Shown: positions 25,295 through 34,141 of the stretch, piece by piece
Numbering within the stretch: position 1 is the stretch's first letter
Layout of the letters: every line of letters begins with the position of its first letter
DNA from: Andeanibacterium sp035497315
GTDB lineage: Bacteria > Pseudomonadota > Alphaproteobacteria > Sphingomonadales > Sphingomonadaceae
Direction of reading: 5' to 3'
Length of the DNA: 50,840 nt
NCBI GenBank assembly: GCA_035497315.1
Contig: DATJDU010000038.1
Coordinates: 1 to 50,840, forward strand
The notes under the pieces: generated by a model
What the model saw: the letters and a program-made list of their open reading frames with translations, nothing else
Told to the model about the DNA's origin: nothing
Databases searched by the model: none
Translations under genes and position numbers: made by a program

Positions 25295-27460
25295 CTATCC
25301 CGCATATTCGAGCATGATCGTGCCAAGCGGCGGGAGGATGACATGCGCCGCCCCGCCTTGTGCCACGACCTGCCCGCGATTCCCCTTGCCCGTGCCGCCA
25401 TAGAATTCGGCATCGGAATTCAGCACTTCGCGCCACACCCCGTCGATCGGCAGAGGCAGGCGGTAGTGATCGTGAAGGGCAGGGGTCATATTACTGATCA
25501 CTGCCACCGGCGCGGCATCTGGTGCCTTGCGCAGCCAGGCGAAGACGGAAGCGGCGGCATCGTCTGCCACCAGCCATTCGAAGCCGTCGCCCTCGCAATC
25601 GCGCGCATGGAGCGCGGGGCGGGTGCGATAGAGCCGGTTGAGATCGCGCAGCAGGCGGCGCACCCCTTCATGGGCAGGGGCGTCCAGCAGGTCCCAATCG
25701 AGCGCGTGTTCCTCGCTCCATTCGCGGCGCTGGGCGAATTCCTGCCCCATGAACAGCAGCTTCTTGCCCGGATAGCCCCACATGAAGGCGTAATAGGCGC
25801 GCAGATTGGCGAATTTCTGCCAATCGTCGCCGCTCATTTTGTTCAGCAGCGATCCCTTGCCATGCACCACCTCGTCATGGCTCAGCGGCAGGACGAAATT
25901 CTCGGCAAAGGCGTACATCAGGCCGAAAGTGATATCGTCATGGTGGAAGCGGCGATGGATCGGCTCGCGCGCCATGTAGCGCAGCGTGTCGTGCATGAAG
26001 CCCATGTTCCACTTAAAGCCGAAGCCCAGATTTTCGCGCGGGCCGTCGTCATAGGCGGGCAGGGTGACGCCGGGCCAGGCAGTGCTTTCCTCCGCGACGG
26101 TGATAGTGCCGGGCTGGCTGCCATAGACGGCACGGTTCATCTGGCGGAGGAAGTCCACCGCTTCCCAGTTCTCGCGTCCGCCTTCCTGATTGGGAATCCA
26201 TTCGCCCGGCTCGCGCGAATAATCGCGGTAGAGCATCGAGGCGACGGCATCCACGCGCAGGCCATCGACGTGGTAGCGTTCGGCCCAGAACAGCGCGTTG
26301 TTGACGAGGAAGGAAGAAACCTCCCGCCGCCCGAAATTGTAGATCGCCGTGTTCCAGTCAGGATGGAAGCCGAGGCGCGGGTCTTCATGTTCGTAGAGCG
26401 CGGTCCCGTCGAACCGGGCAAGGCCGTGCTCGTCAGTGGGAAAGTGTGCGGGCACCCAGTCGATCAGTACGCCGATCCCGGCCCGGTGCGCGCCGTCCAC
26501 GAAGCGGGCGAAGCCGTCCGGCCCGCCGAAACGCGCGGAAGGGGCGAACAGGCCGGTGGTTTGATAGCCCCAGCTGGGATCGTAGGGATGTTCGGAAACG
26601 GGCAGGAATTCGATATGGGTGAAGCCCATCTCCACCACATAGGGGATGAGGCGTTCGGCCATCTCATCCCATGTCAGGAACCAGCCATGCTCGTTCCTCT
26701 GCCACGATCCGGGGTGGACCTCGTAGATCGAGATCGCTTCGCGCCGCGGATCGACGGAGGACCAGTGCCGCCGGTGCGCATCGTCGCCCCAGTCGTGCTT
26801 CACCGGATCGGCAGTGAGCGAGGCGGTTTTCGGGCGGAGCTCCGAGGCGAAGGCGTAAGGATCGGCCTTCAGGGGCTGTACCCTGCCGTCGGGCCCGACG
26901 ATGCGGTATTTATAGGCGTGGCCCGGGCCAATATCGGGAATGAAAATCTCCCACACGCCGATATCAACGCGGTTGCGCATCGGGTGGCGGGTATGGTCCC
27001 AATCGTTGAAATCTCCCACCAGGCTCACCAAGCGGGCATTGGGCGCCCAGACCGCAAAGTGAACGCCGCTCGCCCCTTCATGGGTGAGGCAATGCGCGCC
27101 CATCTTGTCGAACAGGCGGTAATGCGTGCCCTGGGCGATCAGGAAATCGTCCACCGGGCCCAGCACCGGGCCGAAGCTGTAAGGGTCCGTAACCCACCAT
27201 TCATGGGCGCCCGCCCGGCAGCGATATTTCACCGGCCGCGGCTTGCCGCGCAGCTTGCCCTCGAACAATCCGCGCGGATCGACGCGCGTCATCTTGCCCA
27301 GCGCGCCGCCTTTCAGGCTGAAGGCGCTCGCTTCTTCTGCCCCGGGCAGAACTGCGCGGGCAAAGGTGCCTTCAGGCCCTTCATGGGGGCCTAGCAGCGA
27401 AAACGGGTCCGAATGCGTGCCATCGAGAAGCGCGGTAATTGCGGATTTGGATGGCTTCAC
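25295..27460 (-). CDS. glgB: 1,4-alpha-glucan branching enzyme (GH13)
   Basis: 721 residues from a GTG at 27460 that overlaps the glgP stop (GTGA). This fits the family length and removes a spurious N-terminal extension read from inside glgP. N1 and CBM48 domains (~1-220; FAVWAPNARLVSLVGDFNDW), then the catalytic barrel with nucleophile DGLRVDAVASMLYRDYSR, acid/base Glu in TVAEESTAWPGV, and LSHDEVVHGKGS. The C-terminal beta domain ends with GTIMLEYAG. Creates alpha-1,6 branches during glycogen synthesis. Confidence 0.95.
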   Translation of the reverse strand: MKPSKSAITALLDGTHSDPFSLLGPHEGPEGTFARAVLPGAEEASAFSLKGGALGKMTRVDPRGLFEGKLRGKPRPVKYRCRAGAHEWWVTDPYSFGPVLGPVDDFLIAQGTHYRLFDKMGAHCLTHEGASGVHFAVWAPNARLVSLVGDFNDWDHTRHPMRNRVDIGVWEIFIPDIGPGHAYKYRIVGPDGRVQPLKADPYAFASELRPKTASLTADPVKHDWGDDAHRRHWSSVDPRREAISIYEVHPGSWQRNEHGWFLTWDEMAERLIPYVVEMGFTHIEFLPVSEHPYDPSWGYQTTGLFAPSARFGGPDGFARFVDGAHRAGIGVLIDWVPAHFPTDEHGLARFDGTALYEHEDPRLGFHPDWNTAIYNFGRREVSSFLVNNALFWAERYHVDGLRVDAVASMLYRDYSREPGEWIPNQEGGRENWEAVDFLRQMNRAVYGSQPGTITVAEESTAWPGVTLPAYDDGPRENLGFGFKWNMGFMHDTLRYMAREPIHRRFHHDDITFGLMYAFAENFVLPLSHDEVVHGKGSLLNKMSGDDWQKFANLRAYYAFMWGYPGKKLLFMGQEFAQRREWSEEHALDWDLLDAPAHEGVRRLLRDLNRLYRTRPALHARDCEGDGFEWLVADDAAASVFAWLRKAPDAAPVAVISNMTPALHDHYRLPLPIDGVWREVLNSDAEFYGGTGKGNRGQVVAQGGAAHVILPPLGTIMLEYAG

Positions 27461-29871
27461 AGGACTCCCCAGATCTCCCGGGCGTATTCGCCGATGGTCC
27501 GGTCCGAAGAGAACCAGCCTACATTGGCAATATTCCGGATCGCCTTCTCGCGCCAGCCCGCCTGATCTTCCCACATGCGGTCGATTCCGCGCTGGGCGGA
27601 ATGATAGGCGTCGAAATCGGCGGCGGCCATGAACCAGTCATGGTCATAGAGCCCGCGCATGAGATCGGCATAGCGAGTCGGATCGTCGGGGGAGAACACG
27701 CCCGAAGAGATGCAGTGGACGGCCTGGTGCAATTCGCGCGAGCCTTCGATCACTTCGCGCGGATTGTAGCCATTGGCCCGCTTTTCGGCGACTTCATCGG
27801 CGGTCAGGCCGAAGATGACGATATTCTCGTCGCCAACGCGGTCCTTGATCTCGATATTGGCTCCGTCCAGCGTGCCGATGGTCAGCGCGCCATTCAGCGC
27901 GAATTTCATGTTGCCGGTGCCGGAGGCTTCCATGCCGGCAGTGGAAATCTGTTCCGAAAGATCGGCCGCCGGGATGATCTGTTCGGCCAGGCTGACGTTG
28001 TAATTGGGGATGAACACCACTTTCAGCAGGCCGCCCACCGATGGATCGGCATTCACTCTCCGGGCGATGTCGTTGGCCAGTTTGATGATCAGCTTGGCGT
28101 TGTGATAGCTCGCCGCCGCCTTGCCGCCGAAGATCTTGACCCGGGGCACCCAGTCTTTTTCCGGATGGCTCCGGATCTGGTCATAGAGGGCCACCGTTTC
28201 GAGCAGGTTGAGCAACTGGCGCTTGTATTCGTGGATGCGTTTCACATGGACGTCGAACAGGGCGTCGGGGTTGAGCCTGATCCCGGTCAGTTCCTGAACC
28301 TTCGCTGCCAGCGCCACCTTGTTGGCACGTTTCACTTCCGCGATCCGCTCGCCCAGATGGGCGTCGGCGGCCAGTTTGTTGAGATCGGACAGCTTGTCCG
28401 TATCGTCGAGGAAGGCATCGCCGATGGCGTCCTTCAGCACGGAAACCAGCCCGGTATTGCATTGCTGCAGCCAGCGACGCGGGGTGACGCCATTGGTCTT
28501 GTTGTTGATCCGGTCGGGATAGAGCTTGTGCAGATCGGCGAAGACCGTGGTCTTCATCAGTTCGGTATGCAGTGCGGCCACGCCGTTCACGCTATGCGCC
28601 CCGGCAAAAGCGAGGTTCGCCATGCGCACGCGGCGGCCATTTGTTTCGTCGATCAGCGAGATTGCGGCGATGGCGGCATCGCCCAAGCCCTTCTTGCGGG
28701 CTTCGCGAAGCACGCGGCTGTTGATCGCATAGACGATCTGCATGTGGCGCGGGAGCAGACGCTCGAACAGGGGGAGGGGCCATGCCTCCAGCGCTTCGGG
28801 CAGCAAGGTGTGGTTGGTATAGGCGATGGTGCGGTTGGTAATGTCCCACGCTTCGTCGAATTCCAGCCCGTGCTGGTCCACCAGCAGCCGCATCAGTTCG
28901 GGTACGGCCACAGCCGGGTGCGTATCGTTGAGCTGGATCGCGGCGTGATCGGGCAGGGTGCGCACGTCGCCCTGATACTGGACGTGGCGGCGCACGATGT
29001 CCTGGATCGAGGCGGAGGTGAAGAAATATTCCTGCCGCAGCCGCAGCTCCTGCCCGGCCGGGCTTGAGTCCGCCGGATAGAGCACGCGTACCAGGCTGTC
29101 GGCGCGCAAATTCGATTCCAGCGCCCCGAAATGGTCGCCCGAATTGAACGCGTCGAGGTCGATCGGGTCTAGCGAATTGGCGGTCCACAGGCGCAGGGTG
29201 TTCACCCTCTTGCCGCGCCAGCCTACCACCGGAGTATCGATGGCGGATGCCTCCACCTGTTCGGCGGGCTTCCACACGGCACGGTCCGCCGCGCTCATCA
29301 CTTCGCCGCCGAAGCCGATCAGATAGGCGCTTTCCTGCCGATCGAATTCCCAGGGATTGCCGTGGTCCAGCCAGGTTTCGGGCAGTTCCACCTGCCATCC
29401 GTCCTTGATACCCTGGCGGAACATGCCGTTCACATAGCGGATGCCATAGCCATAGGCCGGGATATCGAGGCTGGCGAGGCTCTCCATGAAGCAGGCCGCC
29501 AGCCGCCCGAGGCCGCCATTACCCAGCGCCGCATCGGGTTCCAGATTCTCGATTTCGGCCAGATCGAGCCCGTGGCTGCGCAGCGCCTGCTCCATCTCGC
29601 GGGTGAGGCCCATATTGGACAGCGCATCGCGCAGCAGGCGGCCGATCAGGAATTCGAGGCTGAGGTAATAGACCCGCTTGCCCTGTTTCTCGTAAGTCTC
29701 GCGGGTGGATTCCATCCACCGGTCGATCACTTCATCGCGCAGGGCGAGCACGGTGGCGGTGAACCAGTCGTGCTGCTTGGCCGCACGCTCGTCCTTGCCT
29801 ACGCGGTGGCGCAGCACGTCGATCAGGTTGGTGTCGATTTCCCGGGTCTTTTTACTGGGGGTGGCTGGCAC
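27457..29871 (-). CDS. glgP: Glycogen phosphorylase (GT35)
   Basis: About 804 residues. I favour the GTG at 29871 (VPATPSKKT); another GTG at 29913 would add 14 residues with a weaker ribosome site. GT35 features: YYLSLEFLIGRLL, ALGNGGLGRLAACFMES, and the PLP lysine in EASGTGNMKFALNGAL, near the C-terminal end. Releases glucose 1-phosphate from glycogen chain ends, which Pgm then converts. First gene of the six-gene operon; every downstream junction overlaps or is within 6 bases, so the unit is probably one coupled transcript. Confidence 0.94.
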   Translation of the reverse strand: MPATPSKKTREIDTNLIDVLRHRVGKDERAAKQHDWFTATVLALRDEVIDRWMESTRETYEKQGKRVYYLSLEFLIGRLLRDALSNMGLTREMEQALRSHGLDLAEIENLEPDAALGNGGLGRLAACFMESLASLDIPAYGYGIRYVNGMFRQGIKDGWQVELPETWLDHGNPWEFDRQESAYLIGFGGEVMSAADRAVWKPAEQVEASAIDTPVVGWRGKRVNTLRLWTANSLDPIDLDAFNSGDHFGALESNLRADSLVRVLYPADSSPAGQELRLRQEYFFTSASIQDIVRRHVQYQGDVRTLPDHAAIQLNDTHPAVAVPELMRLLVDQHGLEFDEAWDITNRTIAYTNHTLLPEALEAWPLPLFERLLPRHMQIVYAINSRVLREARKKGLGDAAIAAISLIDETNGRRVRMANLAFAGAHSVNGVAALHTELMKTTVFADLHKLYPDRINNKTNGVTPRRWLQQCNTGLVSVLKDAIGDAFLDDTDKLSDLNKLAADAHLGERIAEVKRANKVALAAKVQELTGIRLNPDALFDVHVKRIHEYKRQLLNLLETVALYDQIRSHPEKDWVPRVKIFGGKAAASYHNAKLIIKLANDIARRVNADPSVGGLLKVVFIPNYNVSLAEQIIPAADLSEQISTAGMEASGTGNMKFALNGALTIGTLDGANIEIKDRVGDENIVIFGLTADEVAEKRANGYNPREVIEGSRELHQAVHCISSGVFSPDDPTRYADLMRGLYDHDWFMAAADFDAYHSAQRGIDRMWEDQAGWREKAIRNIANVGWFSSDRTIGEYAREIWGVL

Positions 29872-30104
29872 GGATGGCAGGCTCCGAATTCGGTTGCACC
29901 GGCCGGCCGGCACCGCGTTTCCGCGAGACCGCCGACGACTCTTCCTCCGTAGCTCCTCAACTCACCGCCTAAGCCATTCCGGCCCCCGCCCGCAAGCACT
30001 TGCCGCAATGCGGCGAATAAATCTTTGCGGGGGGTTGCATGGGCACTCCACTGGCGCGAATTTTCGCCTATGCTGCACTGCACAGTAATCTTGCGGGGCC
30101 CTTG
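29872..30104. other. Divergent intergenic region between glgP and alpha-glucosidase
   Basis: About 230 bases that should contain promoters for both the glycogen operon and the alpha-glucosidase. I see no convincing -35/-10 pair or long inverted repeat. An AT-richer patch (GCGAATAAATCTTTG, 30012-30026) may mark a promoter. No gene is evident. Confidence 0.4.
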
Positions 30105-31733
30105 ATGAGCGAAGCCGACCGGAACAGAGACCTGCCATGGTGGCGCGGGGCCGCGATCTACCAGATCTATCCCCGCAGCTTCCTCGATACCGATGGCGAC
30201 GGGGTGGGGGACCTTGCCGGGATCGCCCAACGTATGGGCCATATCGCTTCGCTGGGGGTGGAGGCGATCTGGATATCGCCCTTCTTCACCTCGCCGATGC
30301 GCGATTTCGGCTATGATGTGGCCGATTTCTGCGATGTCGATCCGGTGTTCGGCACGCTGGAAGATTTCGACCGCGTGATCGAGGCGGCCCATGCAAACGG
30401 GCTGCGGGTGCTGATCGATCAGGTCTATGCCCACACGTCCGATCTGCATCCTTGGTTTGCGGAAAGCCGTTCCAGCACCGACAATCCCAAGGCGGACTGG
30501 TATGTCTGGGCCGATCCGAAGAAGGACGGCACGCCGCCCTGCAACTGGCAATCGGTGTTCGGCGGCCCCGCCTGGACCTGGGACGGCCGCCGCCGCCAAT
30601 ATTACATGCACACTTTCCTGAAGGAGCAGCCGCAGCTCAACGTCCACAACCGGGAGGTGCAGGATGCGCTGCTGGGCGTGGCGCGCTTCTGGCTGGACCG
30701 GGGCGTGGACGGCTTCCGGCTGGATGCGCTGAACCACGCGATGCACGACCCGAAGCTGCGCGACAATCCTCCGGCCCCGCGCGACGGCAGGCCGTTCAAC
30801 CGGCCGTTCGATTACCAGACCAAGCTCCACAGCCAGTCCCAGCCGGGCGTGGTGCATTTCATCGAGCGTATCCGCGCCCTGTGCGACGAATATGGCGCAA
30901 TTTTCACTATGGCCGAGGTCGGTGGCGAGAAGTCCGAGATCGAAATGAAGGCCTTTACGGCGGGCAACCACCGGCTGAACAGCGCCTATGGCTTCAATTT
31001 CCTCTATGCGCCCGAACTCACCCCGGCGCTGGTCGCCGAAGCGATGGAGGAATGGCAGGGGCTGCCGGGCAAGGATGGCCTGGCGGAAGGCTGGCCGAGC
31101 TGGGCCTTCGAGAACCATGACGCGCCGCGTGCCGTCTCGCGCTGGTGTGCGCCGGAGGATCGGGATCGTTTCGCCCGGATGAAGCTGGCGCTGCTCGCCT
31201 CGCTGAGGGGGGACATCATCCTCTATCAGGGCGAGGAACTGGGGCTGGAGCAGGATGATATCCCCTTCCACCTGCTGCAGGACCCGGAAGCCATCGCCAA
31301 TTGGCCGCTGACCCTGTCGCGCGACGGGGCTCGCACGCCCCTGCCATGGACGGCGGACGCACCGCTGGGCGGCTTCACCACTGGCACGCCCTGGCTGCCC
31401 CTGTCGGGCGCCAATCTCGCGCGGTCGGTGGCCGATCAGGAACAGGACGAGGGATCGATCCTCAACCACACCCGCCGCCTGCTAGCCTTGCGCCGGGCGC
31501 ATCCGGCGCTGCGGCACGGCAGCTTCGGCCGCTGTGTGGCGGTAGGCAGCCTCCTGGCCTTCGAGCGCGTGGCCGGGGGTGAGCATCTGCGCTGCGTCTA
31601 CAATCTCGGGCCGGAGCCGATTGCGCTGGCCGATCTGGAGGAAGTCAGGCTGGAGGGGATGCCGATCCTGTCGCTCAATCCGGGCGGGGAGGGCGAGCTG
31701 GGCGGCTATTCGGCGCTATGGCTGGTGCTGTGA
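30105..31733 (+). CDS. Alpha-glucosidase / oligosaccharide hydrolase (GH13)
   Basis: 542 residues from ATG 30105; no signal peptide, so cytoplasmic. N-terminus WWRGAAIYQIYPRSFLDTDG is typical of GH13 alpha-glucosidases. Catalytic residues: nucleophile Asp in DGFRLDALNHAM, acid/base Glu in FTMAEVGG, and Asp in FENHDAPRAVSR. Loop VYAHTSDLHPWF carries the conserved His. Divergent from glgP, it probably hydrolyses short malto-oligosaccharides left after GlgP/GlgX action. Trehalose or sucrose specificity cannot be excluded by eye. Confidence 0.88.
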   Translation: MSEADRNRDLPWWRGAAIYQIYPRSFLDTDGDGVGDLAGIAQRMGHIASLGVEAIWISPFFTSPMRDFGYDVADFCDVDPVFGTLEDFDRVIEAAHANGLRVLIDQVYAHTSDLHPWFAESRSSTDNPKADWYVWADPKKDGTPPCNWQSVFGGPAWTWDGRRRQYYMHTFLKEQPQLNVHNREVQDALLGVARFWLDRGVDGFRLDALNHAMHDPKLRDNPPAPRDGRPFNRPFDYQTKLHSQSQPGVVHFIERIRALCDEYGAIFTMAEVGGEKSEIEMKAFTAGNHRLNSAYGFNFLYAPELTPALVAEAMEEWQGLPGKDGLAEGWPSWAFENHDAPRAVSRWCAPEDRDRFARMKLALLASLRGDIILYQGEELGLEQDDIPFHLLQDPEAIANWPLTLSRDGARTPLPWTADAPLGGFTTGTPWLPLSGANLARSVADQEQDEGSILNHTRRLLALRRAHPALRHGSFGRCVAVGSLLAFERVAGGEHLRCVYNLGPEPIALADLEEVRLEGMPILSLNPGGEGELGGYSALWLVL

Positions 31734-32048
31734 AATTCTCCTGTCCGAAGGCGCAATGTTGACGCGAAAGCGAGGGTGAAACCCTGTGACTTTTCCTCGA
31801 TAAATATTTTGTATTTCAATAGGTTGTTTCATTTTCGGCGATGCGCGAATGTGACTTTCGCCAAAGGCCCCAATTCGGGAGCGAACCGGCCGATTTCAAT
31901 CGTCCCACCGTGTCAAAGAGCAGGGCAGGGCATAGCTTGAGTGATCTCTTGTAGGAAAATGAATTCGCGGGCGGGGATGCCAGTTCACCTCATCCCCGTC
32001 TCCCTCGCCAGCGGGGCCTTGCCGCTCGCAATCGCGATGGGGCAGGCT
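31734..32048. other. Convergent intergenic region with AT-rich patch and hairpin
   Basis: 315 bases between convergent genes. Holds an AT-rich patch (~31790-31845, including GATAAATATTTTGTATTTC) and a hairpin with CGGGGATG (31972-31979) pairing with CATCCCCG (31991-31998) around 11 bases, which may terminate transcription from either side. A minor stem AGGG-TGAAA-CCCT lies near 31775. No convincing open frame was seen. Confidence 0.5.
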
Positions 32049-33401
32049 CTAAAGCACCACCCGAGCCCGCAGTCCGGTGGGTGTGGTGCGCAGATCCAGC
32101 TTTGCCCCCAGCGCTTCGCACACGTCGCGCGCGATGGCGAGGCCGAGGCCGGAGCCGGGCTTTTCGGGATCGAAACGGGTGCCGACTTCGAAGGCGCGCA
32201 CGATCTGCTCCTCGCTCATGCCGGGTCCGTCATCGTCCACCGTCACGCGTACATGGCCGTCTTCCTCGTCCACTGTCACGGTCACGGCAGAGCCGGCCCA
32301 TTTGCCGGCATTGTCGAGCAGGATGGAGACGAGTTCCGAAAGGTCCACCGGGTCCGCCTGCAGCACCTTTTCGCCGCCCAGTTCGTTGCGCAGGATGAAC
32401 TGCACATCGGGATGCAGGCGCTTCATCGCGCTGAGGATCGGCACGAGCAGGTCGGGCAGGGTGCTGGCGGAGCCGGGCAGCCGCGCTCCGGCCGAACGCG
32501 CGCGGGCTAATTGATATTCGATCTGCTGTTCCATCATCCGTGCCTGGTCGAGCAGCACGCGCGCGGATTCGGGTGCCCTGTCAACTTCCGCCAGCCGCTC
32601 GGCCTCGTCGGTTACGATCGCCAGCGGCGTGCGCAGCGAATGGGCGAGATTGGCCGCCTGCACCCGGGCTCGGGCGATCATCTCGGTATTCTGGCGGATA
32701 TAATCGTTGAGGTCGCTCGCCAGCGGGGCGATCTCGACGGGATAGGTGCCTTCAAGCTGCACCGCCTGCCCGGCGCGCAGCCGTGCGATGGCTGCGCCCA
32801 GCCGGGTCAGCGGCCTAAGGCCGAAATTGATGATCGCGATGCCGGTGGAAAGCAGCAGCACCCCCAGCACCGCCAGTGAGATGGTCAGTTCGCGGGTAAA
32901 GTTGCGCACCACCCGGTCCAGCTCTTCCTGATCGGTGGCGATCACGAAGTGGATTTCGCCGCCCCTGCCGTCGGGCCGGGCGAGGCCATAGGCGATCACC
33001 GGCCCGGTCGGCCCCTGTTCCACCCGGTGGGCGATGGTGTGCGAATGGGCAATTTCGTCATCCAGATCGCCCCGTGTCATGGAGGCGGAGCGCAGCATCT
33101 TCCCCCCCGTCGCATCGACCTGCCAGTAATAGCCCGAAAGGGGCTCTTCATAGCGCGGATCGGATAGCGGGCGGATCAGCTGCGGCTGCCCGTTTCCGTC
33201 CAGCTCCGTCAGCCGGGCGAGTTCGCGCACATGGACGTTCAGCTCGTCATGGAACTGCTGTTCCACATGGCTGGTGAAGACGCGAGTGGCCGAAAACCAG
33301 ATCGATCCGATGCCCAGCACCACCCACAGCATCACAGCCAGCAGGAAGCGCAGGCGCAGGCTGCCGGACTGCATCCGGGCGGGGGGCAAGGCGGCGGTCA
33401 T
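32049..33401 (-). CDS. Sensor histidine kinase, PhoQ-like
   Basis: 450 residues. TM1 (~18-40), a periplasmic sensor region of ~120 residues rich in acidic residues, TM2 (~168-190) and a HAMP-like stretch follow. The H-box is NLAHSLRTPLAIV; the N-box is LDNAGKWAGSAV; G-boxes are DDGPGMSEE and GSGLGLAIARDVCEALG. The H- and N-box forms are like PhoQ-type kinases, which sense divalent cations or envelope stress. It overlaps the regulator gene by 4 bases (ATGA). The location next to a metal-efflux operon suggests metal sensing (inference). Confidence 0.9.
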   Translation of the reverse strand: MTAALPPARMQSGSLRLRFLLAVMLWVVLGIGSIWFSATRVFTSHVEQQFHDELNVHVRELARLTELDGNGQPQLIRPLSDPRYEEPLSGYYWQVDATGGKMLRSASMTRGDLDDEIAHSHTIAHRVEQGPTGPVIAYGLARPDGRGGEIHFVIATDQEELDRVVRNFTRELTISLAVLGVLLLSTGIAIINFGLRPLTRLGAAIARLRAGQAVQLEGTYPVEIAPLASDLNDYIRQNTEMIARARVQAANLAHSLRTPLAIVTDEAERLAEVDRAPESARVLLDQARMMEQQIEYQLARARSAGARLPGSASTLPDLLVPILSAMKRLHPDVQFILRNELGGEKVLQADPVDLSELVSILLDNAGKWAGSAVTVTVDEEDGHVRVTVDDDGPGMSEEQIVRAFEVGTRFDPEKPGSGLGLAIARDVCEALGAKLDLRTTPTGLRARVVL

Positions 33402-34054
33402 TTTTCCAGCCTGTAGCCCATTCCGCGCAGGGTGGTGATACGTTCCTTGCCGATCTTGCGGCGCAGGCGGCCCACCAGAACCTCAATCGTGTTCAGCTCG
33501 CGCGCGGCTTCCAGCTCGTAGAGATTTTCCAGAATGTCGCCCTGCGGCAGGACCTGCCCCGCACGGCGCATGAACAAATGCAGCAGGCGGAATTCCTGGC
33601 GGCTCAGGTCCAGCGGCGCACCGTCCAGCGTCGCCGTCTGGCCCAGCGGATCGAGCGCAAGATTGCCCAGCACGATGTTGCTTTCCCGCTTGCCCAGATG
33701 GCGACGGAACAAGGCGTTGAGCCGGGCGAGCAATTCCTCGAAACGGACGGGCTTCACCACGAAATCGTCCGCCCCGGCATTGAGGCCTTCCACCTTGTCC
33801 TGCCAGCTTCCGCGCGCGGTGAGGATCAGGATCGGGCAATCCGCCCGCCTTGCGCGCCATTGGCGCAGCAGGTCGATCCCGTCGCCATCGGGCAGACCCA
33901 GATCGAGGATGATCGCGCCCATCTTGTCCAGATCGGGCCAGGCTTCCGCTTCGGCGCTGCTGCGCGCCAGATCGACGGCAAAGCCCGCACTGCGCAGGCG
34001 CTCGCTCAGGCGGCGGCCCAGTTCGGCATCATCCTCCACCAGCAACAGGCGCAT
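33398..34054 (-). CDS. OmpR/PhoP-family response regulator
   Basis: 218 residues from ATG 34054, chosen because AAGGAG sits 8 bases upstream; the GTG nine bases earlier would overlap that ribosome site. Receiver domain with phospho-acceptor Asp in ILDLGLPDGDG, conserved Thr/Lys in LTARG and VVKPV, and a C-terminal winged helix (LSRQEFRLLHLFMRRAG; NTIEVLVGRLRRKIG). Forms a two-component system with the downstream kinase. The CTGACAA boxes in the divergent region are its likely DNA target. Confidence 0.93.
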   Translation of the reverse strand: MRLLLVEDDAELGRRLSERLRSAGFAVDLARSSAEAEAWPDLDKMGAIILDLGLPDGDGIDLLRQWRARRADCPILILTARGSWQDKVEGLNAGADDFVVKPVRFEELLARLNALFRRHLGKRESNIVLGNLALDPLGQTATLDGAPLDLSRQEFRLLHLFMRRAGQVLPQGDILENLYELEAARELNTIEVLVGRLRRKIGKERITTLRGMGYRLEK

Positions 34055-34093
34055 AGGGGTCACTCCTTCTTGTGCCCGTACTGGAACGGAAAA

Positions 34094-34130
34094 CTGACAA
34101 CAAGCTGCCAGTCTGACAAGTTGTTGTCAG
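34094..34130. promoter_or_regulatory. CTGACAA boxes between the regulator and efflux genes
   Basis: Two direct copies of CTGACAA (34094-34100 and 34113-34119; 19 bases start to start) plus one inverted copy, TTGTCAG (34124-34130). The last two form a perfect 7-base inverted repeat around GTTG. Repeated half-sites spaced by about two helical turns fit OmpR-family binding. Placement suggests control of both the two-component operon and the efflux operon. Confidence 0.6.
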
Positions 34131-34141
34131 CTTGGGCGGAC

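Noticed and set aside
24314..27394. 1026-codon open frame on the + strand
   Set aside because: It lies antisense to glgC and glgB, both with intact catalytic motifs. Its Arg/His/Gln/Ala-rich composition is typical of an antisense shadow in GC-rich DNA.
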